Source of the DNA: Acidobacteriota bacterium
GTDB taxonomy: Bacteria > Acidobacteriota > Terriglobia > Acidiferrales > UBA7541
NCBI GenBank assembly: GCA_028876695.1
Contig: JAGWRH010000292.1
Location: forward strand, 1 to 12,784
DNA: 12,784 bases
Direction of reading: 5' to 3'
Shown: positions 6,905 to 12,784 of the stretch, piece by piece
Numbering within the stretch: position 1 is the stretch's first letter
Layout of the letters: each line of letters opens with the position of its first letter
The notes under the pieces: model-generated
Told to the model about the DNA's origin: nothing
The model's input: the letters and a program-made list of their open reading frames with translations, nothing else
Database searches by the model: none
Program-made: the position numbers and the translations under genes

Positions 6905-7612
6905 TTGAGATGGAAACGCGCGAGAAACTTGCTCGCTTTGTGGCTCGTCGCTTGCCTCGCGCCCGCCGGTTTCGCCGCCTCCCCGCGTCAGAATCGTCCG
7001 TCCTGGACGTGGAGCGCAGTACGCGAGCAGCTTGACCGCGAGGCCAAATCCTTCCGCAGCCTCTCCGCCGCCATGGACCGCACCAAAGTCACCGTCGTCG
7101 TCAACGACCGCTCCACCGAGCACGGCGACATTTCCGTCCGCGGCGATAAGATGCTTCTGCAGTTCAAAGCCCCCGACCAGCGGACCATCCTGCGCACGGG
7201 CGACAACCTATACATCTACAATCCGGGTCTGAAGCGCGTCGAAGAATACAACCTCGGCAAAAATCGCGCCCTCGTGGAGCAGTTTCTTCAGCTGGGATTT
7301 GGCTCGCGCGGATCGGAACTGGAGAAGGATTATGACATCAAGTTGCTGCCTGAGCAGCGGATGGATGACCAGATGGTCGTCGTGCTGGACCTCACTCCCA
7401 AATCCCATCAGGTTCGCCGCGAAATCTCCAGAATTCAAATCTGGATGAGCGAGGCCACCTGGCTTCCCGTCCAGCAGGAATTCTATGAAGCCGGCTCCGG
7501 CGATTATTCGATCGTCCGCTATTCCAACGTCGTCCGTAATCCTGAAATTCCGGACTCCCGCTTCCGTCCTAGCTGGCCCAAAGGCACGCAAAAAGTGAAG
7601 ATGCAGACCTGA
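6905..7612 (+). CDS. LolA-like outer-membrane lipoprotein-sorting protein
   Basis: A 235-residue exported protein of the LolA/LolB-like fold, related to proteins annotated as outer membrane lipoprotein-sorting protein. The N-terminus MRWKRARNLLALWLVACLAPAGFAAS is a signal peptide. It could be cut by signal peptidase I near GFAA, or be a lipoprotein signal using the loose lipobox LVAC at Cys17. The mature part shows the family's alternating strands: VTVVVND, ISVRGDKMLLQFKAPDQRTI (76-95), the NLYIYNPGLKRVEEY segment (101-115), then RIQIWMSEATWLPVQQEFYE (176-195) and the SIVRYSNV strand near the end. The start is an unusual TTG, supported by GGAGG eight bases upstream; the nearby ATG is out of frame. 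No Lol partner genes are adjacent, so its cargo is unknown and a classical LolA role is not established. Confidence 0.8.
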   Translation: MRWKRARNLLALWLVACLAPAGFAASPRQNRPSWTWSAVREQLDREAKSFRSLSAAMDRTKVTVVVNDRSTEHGDISVRGDKMLLQFKAPDQRTILRTGDNLYIYNPGLKRVEEYNLGKNRALVEQFLQLGFGSRGSELEKDYDIKLLPEQRMDDQMVVVLDLTPKSHQVRREISRIQIWMSEATWLPVQQEFYEAGSGDYSIVRYSNVVRNPEIPDSRFRPSWPKGTQKVKMQT

Positions 7613-7654
7613 TCGCCCGCCGCGCAGCCTTGCTTCTGCATTCCGCCAGTCCGT

Positions 7655-8812
7655 TTACGCATTCCGCTGCTTTCGCTCGGCGGCTTTCGATTCGGTTTCC
7701 AGCAACTTTTTTTTCCGGTTGATTCCCCAGCGGTATCCGGCAAGCTTGCCGTCTTTGCCCACCACCCGATGGCAAGGCACTACGACCGCCGTCGGATTCG
7801 TGGCACACGCGTGCGCCACGGCACGAACTGCCGACGGTTGCCCGATCGCGCGCGCCACTTCCGAATACGTCCGCGTTGCCCCGTAAGGAATCTTTCGCAG
7901 CGCTTCCCATACGCGCCGCTGAAAAGCCGTGGCCCTCACGTCGGTGGGGAGATCGAGGTGCGGCTCGCGCCCGCGCAGATGGTCGACAATCTGGTTTACC
8001 CATTTTCCGAGCGAGCCGGCATTGCCGGAATCGGCGGCATCCGAAACCAACTCCGCGCCTGGATATTCCTTGCGCAGCGCATCGCGAAGCACTCCATCCG
8101 AATCGCTCAGGTACAGTGCGCTGATGCCCCGCGCGGTGCCCGCCACGAGCAATCGCCCAAGCGGCGAATTCGCGATCGTGTAGCGGATCGTCATGCCTGC
8201 GCCGCCGCGCCCGTACTCCCCCGGTGTCATTCCCAGTTGCGATGGTGCGCGCTCGTAGAGCCGGCTCGAGGAACCAAATCCCGCTTCGTAAAGTGCTGTA
8301 GTCACGTCGTCTCCTTTTCTTAACCGCGATTTCAGCCGCCGCATACGCAGCGCATCCTCATACTGCCGTGGCGAGATTCCGATGGCGCGGTGGAACGCGC
8401 GTTCCAGCTGGTCCGCGCTCATGCCGGCGGCCGCGCCCAATTCGGCAAGCGTCATGCGCGGCTGCCCGTCCGCGGAGCCGGTGCCATCGCTGGCAACGTG
8501 CGATTCGATCAGCCGGCAAACTCGCGCGACAATTTCCAGCTTCGGGTCGTCGATCTTGGCGATTCCCGGTTTGCACCGGCGGCACGGCCGGAATCCCGCG
8601 CGTTCCGCCGATGCCGGCGAGCGGAAGAAGCGCACGTTCGCAACTTGTGGCTTCCGCGCCGCGCACGACGGACGGCAATACACGCCAGTCGATCGCACCG
8701 CATAGACGAACGCGCCGTCGGCCGCTGCGTTACGGCTCCGCACCGCTTCCCACAACGAATGCCGCTCTTTCGAGCGCCAAGCTTCTCTCTCGGATTTCTT
8801 TCGCTTCATCAT
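7655..8812 (-). CDS. ada: Ada: alkylation-response activator and methylated-DNA-cysteine methyltransferase
   Basis: A complete three-part Ada protein of 385 residues. The N-terminal zinc domain carries Cys46 and Cys50 (STGVYCRPSC) plus Cys77 and Cys80 (FRPCRRC); by family knowledge one of these cysteines accepts methyl groups from DNA phosphotriesters and switches on DNA binding. An AraC-type helix-turn-helix spans about 118-205 (MTLAELGAAAGMSADQLERA, then a second helix pair ending in MTPGEY). The C-terminal O6-alkylguanine-DNA methyltransferase runs from about 208 to 372, with the active-site PCHRV (346-350, Cys347) and helix-turn-helix YGATRTYSEVARAIGQP (310-326). Two ATGs stand in tandem (8812 and 8809), neither with a strong ribosome site. 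It is convergent with the LolA-like gene and divergent from the PilZ gene. No clear Ada box was found upstream. Confidence 0.95.
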   Translation of the reverse strand: MMKRKKSEREAWRSKERHSLWEAVRSRNAAADGAFVYAVRSTGVYCRPSCAARKPQVANVRFFRSPASAERAGFRPCRRCKPGIAKIDDPKLEIVARVCRLIESHVASDGTGSADGQPRMTLAELGAAAGMSADQLERAFHRAIGISPRQYEDALRMRRLKSRLRKGDDVTTALYEAGFGSSSRLYERAPSQLGMTPGEYGRGGAGMTIRYTIANSPLGRLLVAGTARGISALYLSDSDGVLRDALRKEYPGAELVSDAADSGNAGSLGKWVNQIVDHLRGREPHLDLPTDVRATAFQRRVWEALRKIPYGATRTYSEVARAIGQPSAVRAVAHACATNPTAVVVPCHRVVGKDGKLAGYRWGINRKKKLLETESKAAERKQRNA

Positions 8813-9007
8813 CCGCTGTGAATTTCGCTCTTATTTCTCCGGCGCCGCTCACTCTATCGAAAGCCTGGCGAACGCCGCTATCCGAATCTCGCGGCCGAAG
8901 TGTACGCATCGGGAAACTGTCCCTGGTACGCTTGTCCGCCCGCAACCGCCCTGAATTCCGCAGCTTGGACCTTTGTTGCATGATAGGACAACCGCGTCGT
9001 TTGAACC

Positions 9008-9036
9008 TTGACCATCCAAAGTACTACGCGCATATT
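9008..9036 (+). promoter_or_regulatory. Promoter for the PilZ-domain gene
   Basis: TTGACC (9008-9013), a 17-base spacer, then CATATT (9031-9036), matching consensus at 5 of 6 and 4 of 6 positions. The start site would be near 9043, about 50 bases before the ATG at 9092. This also argues against the in-frame TTG at 9008 being the translation start. Confidence 0.5.
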
Positions 9037-9091
9037 CGGTGGACCCATCCGCGCGGAGATCAGCGACGGACCGGGCTTGGGGGGATGTGCC

Positions 9092-9595
9092 ATGGGAGCT
9101 GCTCCAGATTGGGCTGGACCGCAGACTGCGCCCTCGCCGCTGCATGAACCCGAAGTCGAACGCCGCACGGAATCCACAGTAGGGCATTCGGGAAAGCCGG
9201 GGCCGCGAAAATTCACGCGCGTCCCGACGCACGCCATCGGAGTAGCCGCCGAGCGTCGCCGCTATCCGCGCGCTTGCCTGGCGCTGCCGCTGCGCCTCAC
9301 GCGCATCGACGGCAATGCCGAGCCGATTCCCGTCACTCTGGTGACGCGCAATATCAGCTCGAGCGGGATCTATTTCCTCGCGCCTCGCGAAATGACGCCG
9401 GGCACGGCGATTGAGCTGGAAGTCGCGCTGGTCGAGCGGCCGGCCGGCTTCGGCTCCGTGCAGATGTGCACCGCCGCGCATATTGTCCGCGCCGAGGATT
9501 GCGACGTGCCCGGCTGGCGCGGCTACGCGGCTAGTTTCGATGATTTCGCGCTGCGCCGCGATGATGTGATCCCGATGCGCTTCGTCTCGCGCTAA
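9092..9595 (+). CDS. PilZ-domain protein
   Basis: A 167-residue protein with a PilZ domain at about 54-165, a c-di-GMP-binding module. The two binding signatures are present: the arginine motif RRYPR (56-60, fitting RxxxR) and NISSSG (87-92, fitting [D/N]xSxxG). The first 50 residues are Pro/Gly/Ser-rich and probably disordered. No membrane segment or partner output domain is visible, so it would act as a stand-alone c-di-GMP receptor, with motility, polysaccharide or adhesion as the usual outputs (family knowledge; target unknown). The ATG at 9092 follows a G-rich GGGGGGAT; a TTG at 9008 would add 28 residues but overlaps the likely promoter. A HAD phosphatase follows 53 bases later. Confidence 0.82.
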   Translation: MGAAPDWAGPQTAPSPLHEPEVERRTESTVGHSGKPGPRKFTRVPTHAIGVAAERRRYPRACLALPLRLTRIDGNAEPIPVTLVTRNISSSGIYFLAPREMTPGTAIELEVALVERPAGFGSVQMCTAAHIVRAEDCDVPGWRGYAASFDDFALRRDDVIPMRFVSR

Positions 9596-9631
9596 GTACG
9601 AATCACCAGGCAATCGTCACCTGCCACTTCT

Positions 9632-9639
9632 GCTACGAT
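9632..9639 (+). promoter_or_regulatory. Possible extended -10 element before the HAD gene
   Basis: TGC followed by TACGAT at 9631-9639 fits an extended -10 box, 4 of 6 or better in the hexamer. Transcription would begin near 9646, only a few bases before the GTG at 9649. No good -35 box. This could give a near-leaderless mRNA, or the gene may simply be read through from the PilZ gene. Confidence 0.3.
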
Positions 9640-9648
9640 CCTTCCGTC

Positions 9649-10320
9649 GTGGATCGTTCTAACTCGCCGTCTGCAAAATTCGACGCCCGGGTCGTCCTGC
9701 TCGATTGGGACGGCACCCTGCTCGACTCCTACGCCGCCGACGCTCGCGCCTACGCGGCCATGTTTCGCGCGCTCGAAATCAATTGGGGCGAGGCCGAACT
9801 CCGGCGTCATTATTGCCCGGACTGGTACGAAGTGTATCGCGCGGCGCGGATTCCGCGCGAAAAGTGGCGAAAAGCCGACCGCCTTTGGCGGGCGGCTTAT
9901 CGCCGCGAGCGTCCGAAGTTGCTTCCGGGCGCCCGCGAAGTGGTTCACCGCCTGGCACGACGATTCCGCCTCGGCCTTGTGACCAGCGGGAGCCGCGACC
10001 GCGTCCGCGAGCAGATCGATGCGTTCGGGTTCGACGAGCTTTTCGCGGCCTTCGTTTTCAGCGAGGATGCAGCGCGCAAAAAGCCGCATCCGGCGCCGCT
10101 GCATTTGGCGCTGCGGCGCCTCGACGCGCGAGCCGAAGAGTGCGTCTATGTGGGCGATGCGCCGGAAGATATCGAGATGGCTCGCCGGGCCCGAGTCCGC
10201 CCGATTGGCGTCCTTGGACCTTTTCCCACGGCCGACCGAATCCGCGCCGCCGGACCCGACCTGTTGCTCGAATCGATCCGCGAATTGCCCCGCCACCTCC
10301 GCCTCGCCAATCGCGGCTGA
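9649..10320 (+). CDS. HAD-superfamily hydrolase, phosphoglycolate-phosphatase-like
   Basis: A 223-residue haloacid-dehalogenase-type phosphatase with all four catalytic motifs: I DWDGTLLDS (nucleophile Asp19, acid/base Asp21), II VTSGS (111-115, Ser113), III KKPHP (144-148, Lys145), IV VGDAPEDIE (168-176, Asp170 and Asp174). A helical cap lies between motifs I and II, placing it with the subfamily IA enzymes such as Gph and pyrophosphatase PpaX. The substrate (phosphoglycolate or another small phosphate monoester) cannot be fixed. The start is a GTG with no evident ribosome binding site upstream; MDRSNSPSAKFDARVV precedes the first strand by a normal margin. It follows the PilZ gene by 53 bases. 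Confidence 0.87.
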   Translation: MDRSNSPSAKFDARVVLLDWDGTLLDSYAADARAYAAMFRALEINWGEAELRRHYCPDWYEVYRAARIPREKWRKADRLWRAAYRRERPKLLPGAREVVHRLARRFRLGLVTSGSRDRVREQIDAFGFDELFAAFVFSEDAARKKPHPAPLHLALRRLDARAEECVYVGDAPEDIEMARRARVRPIGVLGPFPTADRIRAAGPDLLLESIRELPRHLRLANRG

Positions 10321-10798
10321 ATTTTTTGACGGGAATTGGGCGCGAAACGGAACTCGGGGCTGTGTCGATCTGGCCGGTGCGCTGGCCTTTATTTTCAACA
10401 CCTTAGAGGTGATTTTAATCGTCGAGTGTGTCGATCTGGGCAGTGCACGCCGGCCGCTGGAAATTGGGGTCCGAAGGCAAAAGTCATCAGTCGGAACGCG
10501 GCACGTGCCGCGGATGCGAGGAAATACGCATGCGGATGGAGGCCCGCCGGCGGCGGTAGCACGTCCTCGGCTTTTCCGCGCCGCGCAAGGATCGAATTTT
10601 CGGAGCAACGCCATGTCCACGCGGCTGTTCCAGAGCCTCAGTTCCACGGTAGCACACGACGCAAGTCGTCACAGGTGTACCGGATGGCGCAAATCTTTTG
10701 TGGAGAGGCGGTTGCGAGGAATGAAAGTTCAACTGTTACTTGCGATTTTCAGGGGTTCTTGCGCCGGCGCCAGGCATAAATCTTAAACCCATAAAGCA
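10321..10798. other. Convergent spacer between the HAD gene and recR
   Basis: 478 bases with open frames but no protein I recognise and no frame with a convincing start and codon pattern. Contents: a T-run just after the HAD stop (10322-10327); a direct repeat TGTGTCGATCTGG at 10361-10373 and 10427-10439, continuing imperfectly; a 16-base perfect palindrome at 10497-10512; and a small GCAA-capped hairpin near 10653. No clear intrinsic terminator for either flanking gene. The mixed base composition suggests decayed or non-coding DNA. Confidence 0.5.
10497..10512. repeat. Perfect 16-base palindrome
   Basis: CGCGGCACGTGCCGCG reads the same on both strands, with no loop. It could be a dimeric-protein binding site or a chance GC-rich palindrome. 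It sits in the gene-free convergent spacer, where an operator would have no obvious gene to control. Confidence 0.45.
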
Positions 10799-11398
10799 TC
10801 ACAAATCGCGGCGGCCTTCCATGGCTTTGAGCATGGTGACTTCGTCCGCGTATTCGAGGTCCGAGCCGACAGGAATGCCCATGGCAATGCGCGTGACGCG
10901 GACGCCGAGGGGCTTGATCAGCTTCGAGAGGTAAACGGCGGTGGCTTCGCCTTCGGCGGTGGGATTGGTGGCGATGATGATTTCCTCGACCGAGCCGCCC
11001 TTGAGCCGCTCGATGAGGCTCTTGATTTTCAGCTGGTCGGGACCGATGCCCTGCAGGGGCGAAAGCGAGCCGCCCAGGACGTGATAAAGCCCGTTGAACT
11101 GGCGCGTCTTTTCAACCGATTGGATGTTGGTGGCTTCCTCGACCACGCAGATCAGCGCGCGATTGCGGGTGGGGCTGGTGCAGAAGTGGCACGGGTCGGC
11201 GTCGGTGATGTTGTTGCAGACCGAACATTCCCGAACCTTTTCCTTGGCCTCGCGAATCGCGTCGGCCAGAGCGAGCGCCTGTTCTCGATCGACGCGCAGG
11301 AGAAAAAAGGCGAGCCGCTGCGCGGTCTTCTGGCCGATGCCGGGCAGGCGGCGGAGTTCGTCGATCAGCCGGGAAACCGACGGAGCAAAATCAGGCAT
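10799..11398 (-). CDS. recR: Recombination protein RecR
   Basis: RecR, the ring-forming partner of RecF/RecO that helps load RecA on gapped DNA. The 199 residues match the family length. Order of domains: helix-hairpin-helix (about 8-35, LIDELRRLPGIGQKTAQRLA), Cys4 zinc finger (Cys58, Cys61, Cys70, Cys73), Toprim domain (about 81-176, LICVVEEATNI and IIIATNPTAEGEATA), and the C-terminal GIPVGSDLEYADEVTL-like Walker-B region (174-189). The start ATG at 11398 gives the typical MPDFAPSVSRLIDELRRLPG. The usual partners dnaX and ybaB (ebfC) are not directly upstream; about 395 gene-free bases lie there instead, so recR seems detached from its common operon. Confidence 0.96.
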   Translation of the reverse strand: MPDFAPSVSRLIDELRRLPGIGQKTAQRLAFFLLRVDREQALALADAIREAKEKVRECSVCNNITDADPCHFCTSPTRNRALICVVEEATNIQSVEKTRQFNGLYHVLGGSLSPLQGIGPDQLKIKSLIERLKGGSVEEIIIATNPTAEGEATAVYLSKLIKPLGVRVTRIAMGIPVGSDLEYADEVTMLKAMEGRRDL

Positions 11399-11547
11399 GC
11401 AGCGTCATCTCGATTCGTGCGCGGTTGCGAAGGGAGGATTATCGCAGAGTCGAGAGCAGATGCGCCAGAGACTCGGAGGCACAGGGCGTCCCCCGGCTGC
11501 ACGGTGTAACGCAACGCGGGGCCGAGGCGTCCAAGGGCACAGGTTCA

Positions 11548-11576
11548 TTGCGCGCGTAATGCTTGGGCGCTACAAT
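11548..11576 (+). promoter_or_regulatory. Possible promoter upstream of the PEBP gene
   Basis: TTGCGC (11548-11553), exactly 17 bases, then TACAAT (11571-11576, 5 of 6 to consensus). If used it would start near 11583 and give a leader of about 210 bases that includes the palindromic repeat before the ATG at 11794. Confidence 0.35.
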
Positions 11577-11688
11577 GCGCGGCGTTGCGAATAGGCCGTG
11601 GGACAACCACTCGAAGGACGAGGCACGTGGGGTTTCGCGTGGCACGCTTACACCCGTAAAACGAAAATGACAACGTTGCTTGCCCGAG

Positions 11689-11747
11689 AAGCAGATCCCT
11701 CGCCGTCATTTCCGGCCTACCGCGCCGGGACTGGGCTCGGGATGGCA
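11689..11747. repeat. Interspersed palindromic repeat, copy A
   Basis: Begins AAGCAGATCCCTCG and ends GCTCGGGATGGCA. ATCCC (11695-11699) pairs with GGGAT (11739-11743), and an inner hairpin TCCGGC-CTACCGC-GCCGG sits between. It shares both ends with copy B at 12625-12670 but has a different, longer interior. I recall the family GTCATCCCGAG...GAGGGATCTGCTT as common between genes in Acidobacteriota; that is memory, not a search. Confidence 0.65.
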
Positions 11748-11793
11748 TCCATCCAATAACGTATTCAGATTTTAAAAAGGGGGAAAAGATCGC

Positions 11794-12459
11794 ATGCGAA
11801 CGAAAGCAGTTCAATGGTTCGTGGCTGTAGCGTTTCTGGCGGCAGCGGGCGCCGTTCCGGTGCTCGCGCAGGGGCCGCCGCCGGGACGGCCCGGCGGAGG
11901 TGGCGGCGGCAGAATGATGATGGGACCGCCGCTGCAGCTCACGTCGCCGGCGTTTCAGGACGTGGGCACCTATCCCGACAAATATTCCTGCGCGCCGGGC
12001 GGCGCGATGACGCAGCCGGCCAACATGACTTCTCCGCCGCTTTCGTGGGCGAACGCGCCGGCGGGCACCAAGAGTTTCGTGCTGCTGCTGCACGATCCGG
12101 ACGCGCACGCGCGCAAGACGGTGGACGACATCACGCACTGGATCATTTTCAACATTCCCGGCGATGCGACGTCGCTGCCCGAGGGAGTGAAGGCCGATGC
12201 GCCCGCTAGCGTGGGCGTGCAGGGCAACAACATCGCAGGGCAGCCCGGATTTTTCGGGCCGTGCGCGCCTCCGGGACCTCCGCACCACTACACGTTTGAG
12301 CTGTACGCTCTGGACACGACGCTCGACCTGCAGAAGGGCGCGAGCCGCGACGACATCATGAAGGCCATGGACGGGCACGTCCTGACCGGCACGGTGCTGA
12401 TCGGCATGTTCCATCGGACGTCAATGGGTGGACCGGGGGGTGGACCGCCGCGGCAGTAA
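11794..12459 (+). CDS. Secreted PEBP (YbhB/YbcL) family protein
   Basis: A 221-residue exported phosphatidylethanolamine-binding-protein-like protein. Residues 1-25 form a signal peptide (MRTKAVQWFVAVAFLAAAGA, cleaved after VLA). A Gly/Pro/Met-rich linker follows (27-46, GRPGGGGGGRMMMGPP), then the PEBP core: LTSPAFQDVGTYPDKYSC (49-66), SPPLSWANAP (80-89), VLLLHDPDA (96-104), HWIIFNIPGD (115-124), GPCAPPGPPHHYTFELYALD (155-174), and a Gly/Pro-rich tail. The ligand-pocket DPDA and GPCxPPGPPHHY motifs are intact. Bacterial members are of uncertain function; some inhibit kinases or proteases, but nothing here decides. It is flanked by two repeat copies and followed by a strong hairpin. Confidence 0.9.
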   Translation: MRTKAVQWFVAVAFLAAAGAVPVLAQGPPPGRPGGGGGGRMMMGPPLQLTSPAFQDVGTYPDKYSCAPGGAMTQPANMTSPPLSWANAPAGTKSFVLLLHDPDAHARKTVDDITHWIIFNIPGDATSLPEGVKADAPASVGVQGNNIAGQPGFFGPCAPPGPPHHYTFELYALDTTLDLQKGASRDDIMKAMDGHVLTGTVLIGMFHRTSMGGPGGGPPRQ

Positions 12460-12502
12460 GCGAACAGACGATCGGACAAAAGCGAACGCGCGGAAGAACG
12501 AG

Positions 12503-12533
12503 TCCCTCTCCGCTCGCGATGGGCGGAGAGGGA
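12503..12533 (+). terminator. Hairpin terminator of the PEBP gene
   Basis: An 11-base perfect stem, TCCCTCTCCGC (12503-12513) with GCGGAGAGGGA (12523-12533) and a nine-base loop, 44 bases after the stop codon. It is followed by AATTGTATTT, a T-rich but imperfect tail. It is nearly symmetric and could also work on the opposite strand. Confidence 0.65.
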
Positions 12534-12624
12534 ATTGTATTTCGGTCCGGTGAACCAGCGTGTTCCGGAGGAGAAGGTTTCCTCGGCGATCCTCATCGGA
12601 TCGCTTCAGAATTAGAAATCGCAA

Positions 12625-12670
12625 AAGCAGATCCCTCGTCGGCCAGAAAACGGCCTCGCTCGGGATGACA
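12625..12670. repeat. Interspersed palindromic repeat, copy B
   Basis: Begins AAGCAGATCCCTCG and ends GCTCGGGATGACA. ATCCC (12631-12635) pairs with GGGAT (12662-12666); the inner part has GGCC-AGAAAAC-GGCC. It matches copy A exactly over the first 14 bases and 12 of the last 13, with a shorter, unrelated centre. Confidence 0.65.
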
Positions 12671-12784
12671 CCCCCAAGGTGTGAAGGCTAAGCAACAAAA
12701 TACGCGGAAAGAATCAGAAACGATCCGCACCCTTCGCACACGTCGCTCAGAGTGCGGCACCCGGAAGATCGGGAAACGACGCTG

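Larger units (their letters stand above)
11399..11793. other. Divergent spacer between recR and the PEBP gene
   Basis: 395 bases without a supported gene. It holds a possible plus-strand promoter (11548-11576) and one copy of the interspersed palindromic repeat (11689-11747). A 30-codon ATG frame starting near 11668 (MTTLLAREADPS...) reads straight through the repeat and is not credible. Just before the PEBP ATG is a purine-rich AAAAAGGGGGAAAAG, its ribosome binding site. Confidence 0.5.
12460..12784. other. Right edge, non-coding
   Basis: 325 bases with no gene seen. They contain the terminator at 12503-12533, a 7-base perfect hairpin GCGATCC-TCATC-GGATCGC (12586-12604), and repeat copy B (12625-12670). 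Nothing recognisable follows to the window end. Confidence 0.5.

Noticed and set aside
8813..9091. Ada box in the ada upstream region
   Set aside because: I looked for an A-rich stretch followed by GCGCA near a promoter on the minus strand and found nothing close enough.
8849..9613. 254-codon open frame on the minus strand opposite the PilZ gene
   Set aside because: It lies over the PilZ gene, whose motifs and promoter are convincing; the minus-strand product is rich in Arg, Ala and His with no recognisable domain, typical of antisense frames in GC-rich DNA.
9592..10647. 351-codon minus-strand open frame
   Set aside because: It covers the HAD phosphatase, which has all four catalytic motifs; the antisense product has no family features.
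10613..10786. 57-codon ATG frame (MSTRLFQSLSSTV...) with GGAG upstream in the recR-HAD spacer
   Set aside because: Third-position bases show no GC preference like the neighbouring genes and the product is unrecognised; there is too little to call a gene.

Overview
This 12.8 kb stretch looks like ordinary chromosomal DNA from a GC-rich, Gram-negative, free-living bacterium. It is most consistent with Acidobacteriota. That assignment is inference from remembered family resemblance (the xylose-isomerase-like protein, the zinc-ribbon/XRE regulator, the CATCCCGAG...GAGGGATCTGC interspersed palindromes) plus the futalosine menaquinone gene mqnD; no database search was possible. I see no phage, transposase, CRISPR, tRNA or rRNA.

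Layout. At 88-4287 four genes lie on the minus strand. mqnD stands first, followed after 175 bases by a tight cluster: a sugar phosphate isomerase/epimerase-like protein, asparaginyl-tRNA synthetase (asnS) and arginase (rocF), with gaps of only 22 and about 43 bases. Divergent from mqnD, across a 378-base spacer holding a 109-base nested palindrome, is glpX (class II fructose-1,6-bisphosphatase, plus strand). Its 3' flank carries a 19-base direct repeat and a short stretch resembling a decayed second copy of the glpX C-terminus.

At 5902-7612 a Cys4 zinc-ribbon/XRE regulator (minus) and a LolA-like exported protein (plus) are divergently transcribed. The 337 bases between them contain a well-formed minus-strand promoter whose -10 box sits in the centre of a dyad, and a plus-strand extended -10 promoter. 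Convergent with the LolA-like gene is a full-length ada (DNA alkylation repair sensor and methyltransferase). Divergent from ada are a PilZ-domain protein and a HAD phosphatase, both plus strand.

After a 478-base convergent spacer comes recR (minus), then a secreted PEBP/YbhB-like protein (plus) followed by a strong hairpin terminator. Two copies of an interspersed palindromic repeat flank this last gene.

The genes are mostly housekeeping functions (translation, arginine catabolism, menaquinone, gluconeogenesis, DNA repair) and do not form one pathway. I found no convincing new multi-gene system. The most interesting material is regulatory or repetitive: the dyad-overlapped promoter of the XRE regulator, the 109-base palindrome, the repeat family around the PEBP gene, and the apparent glpX tail duplication.
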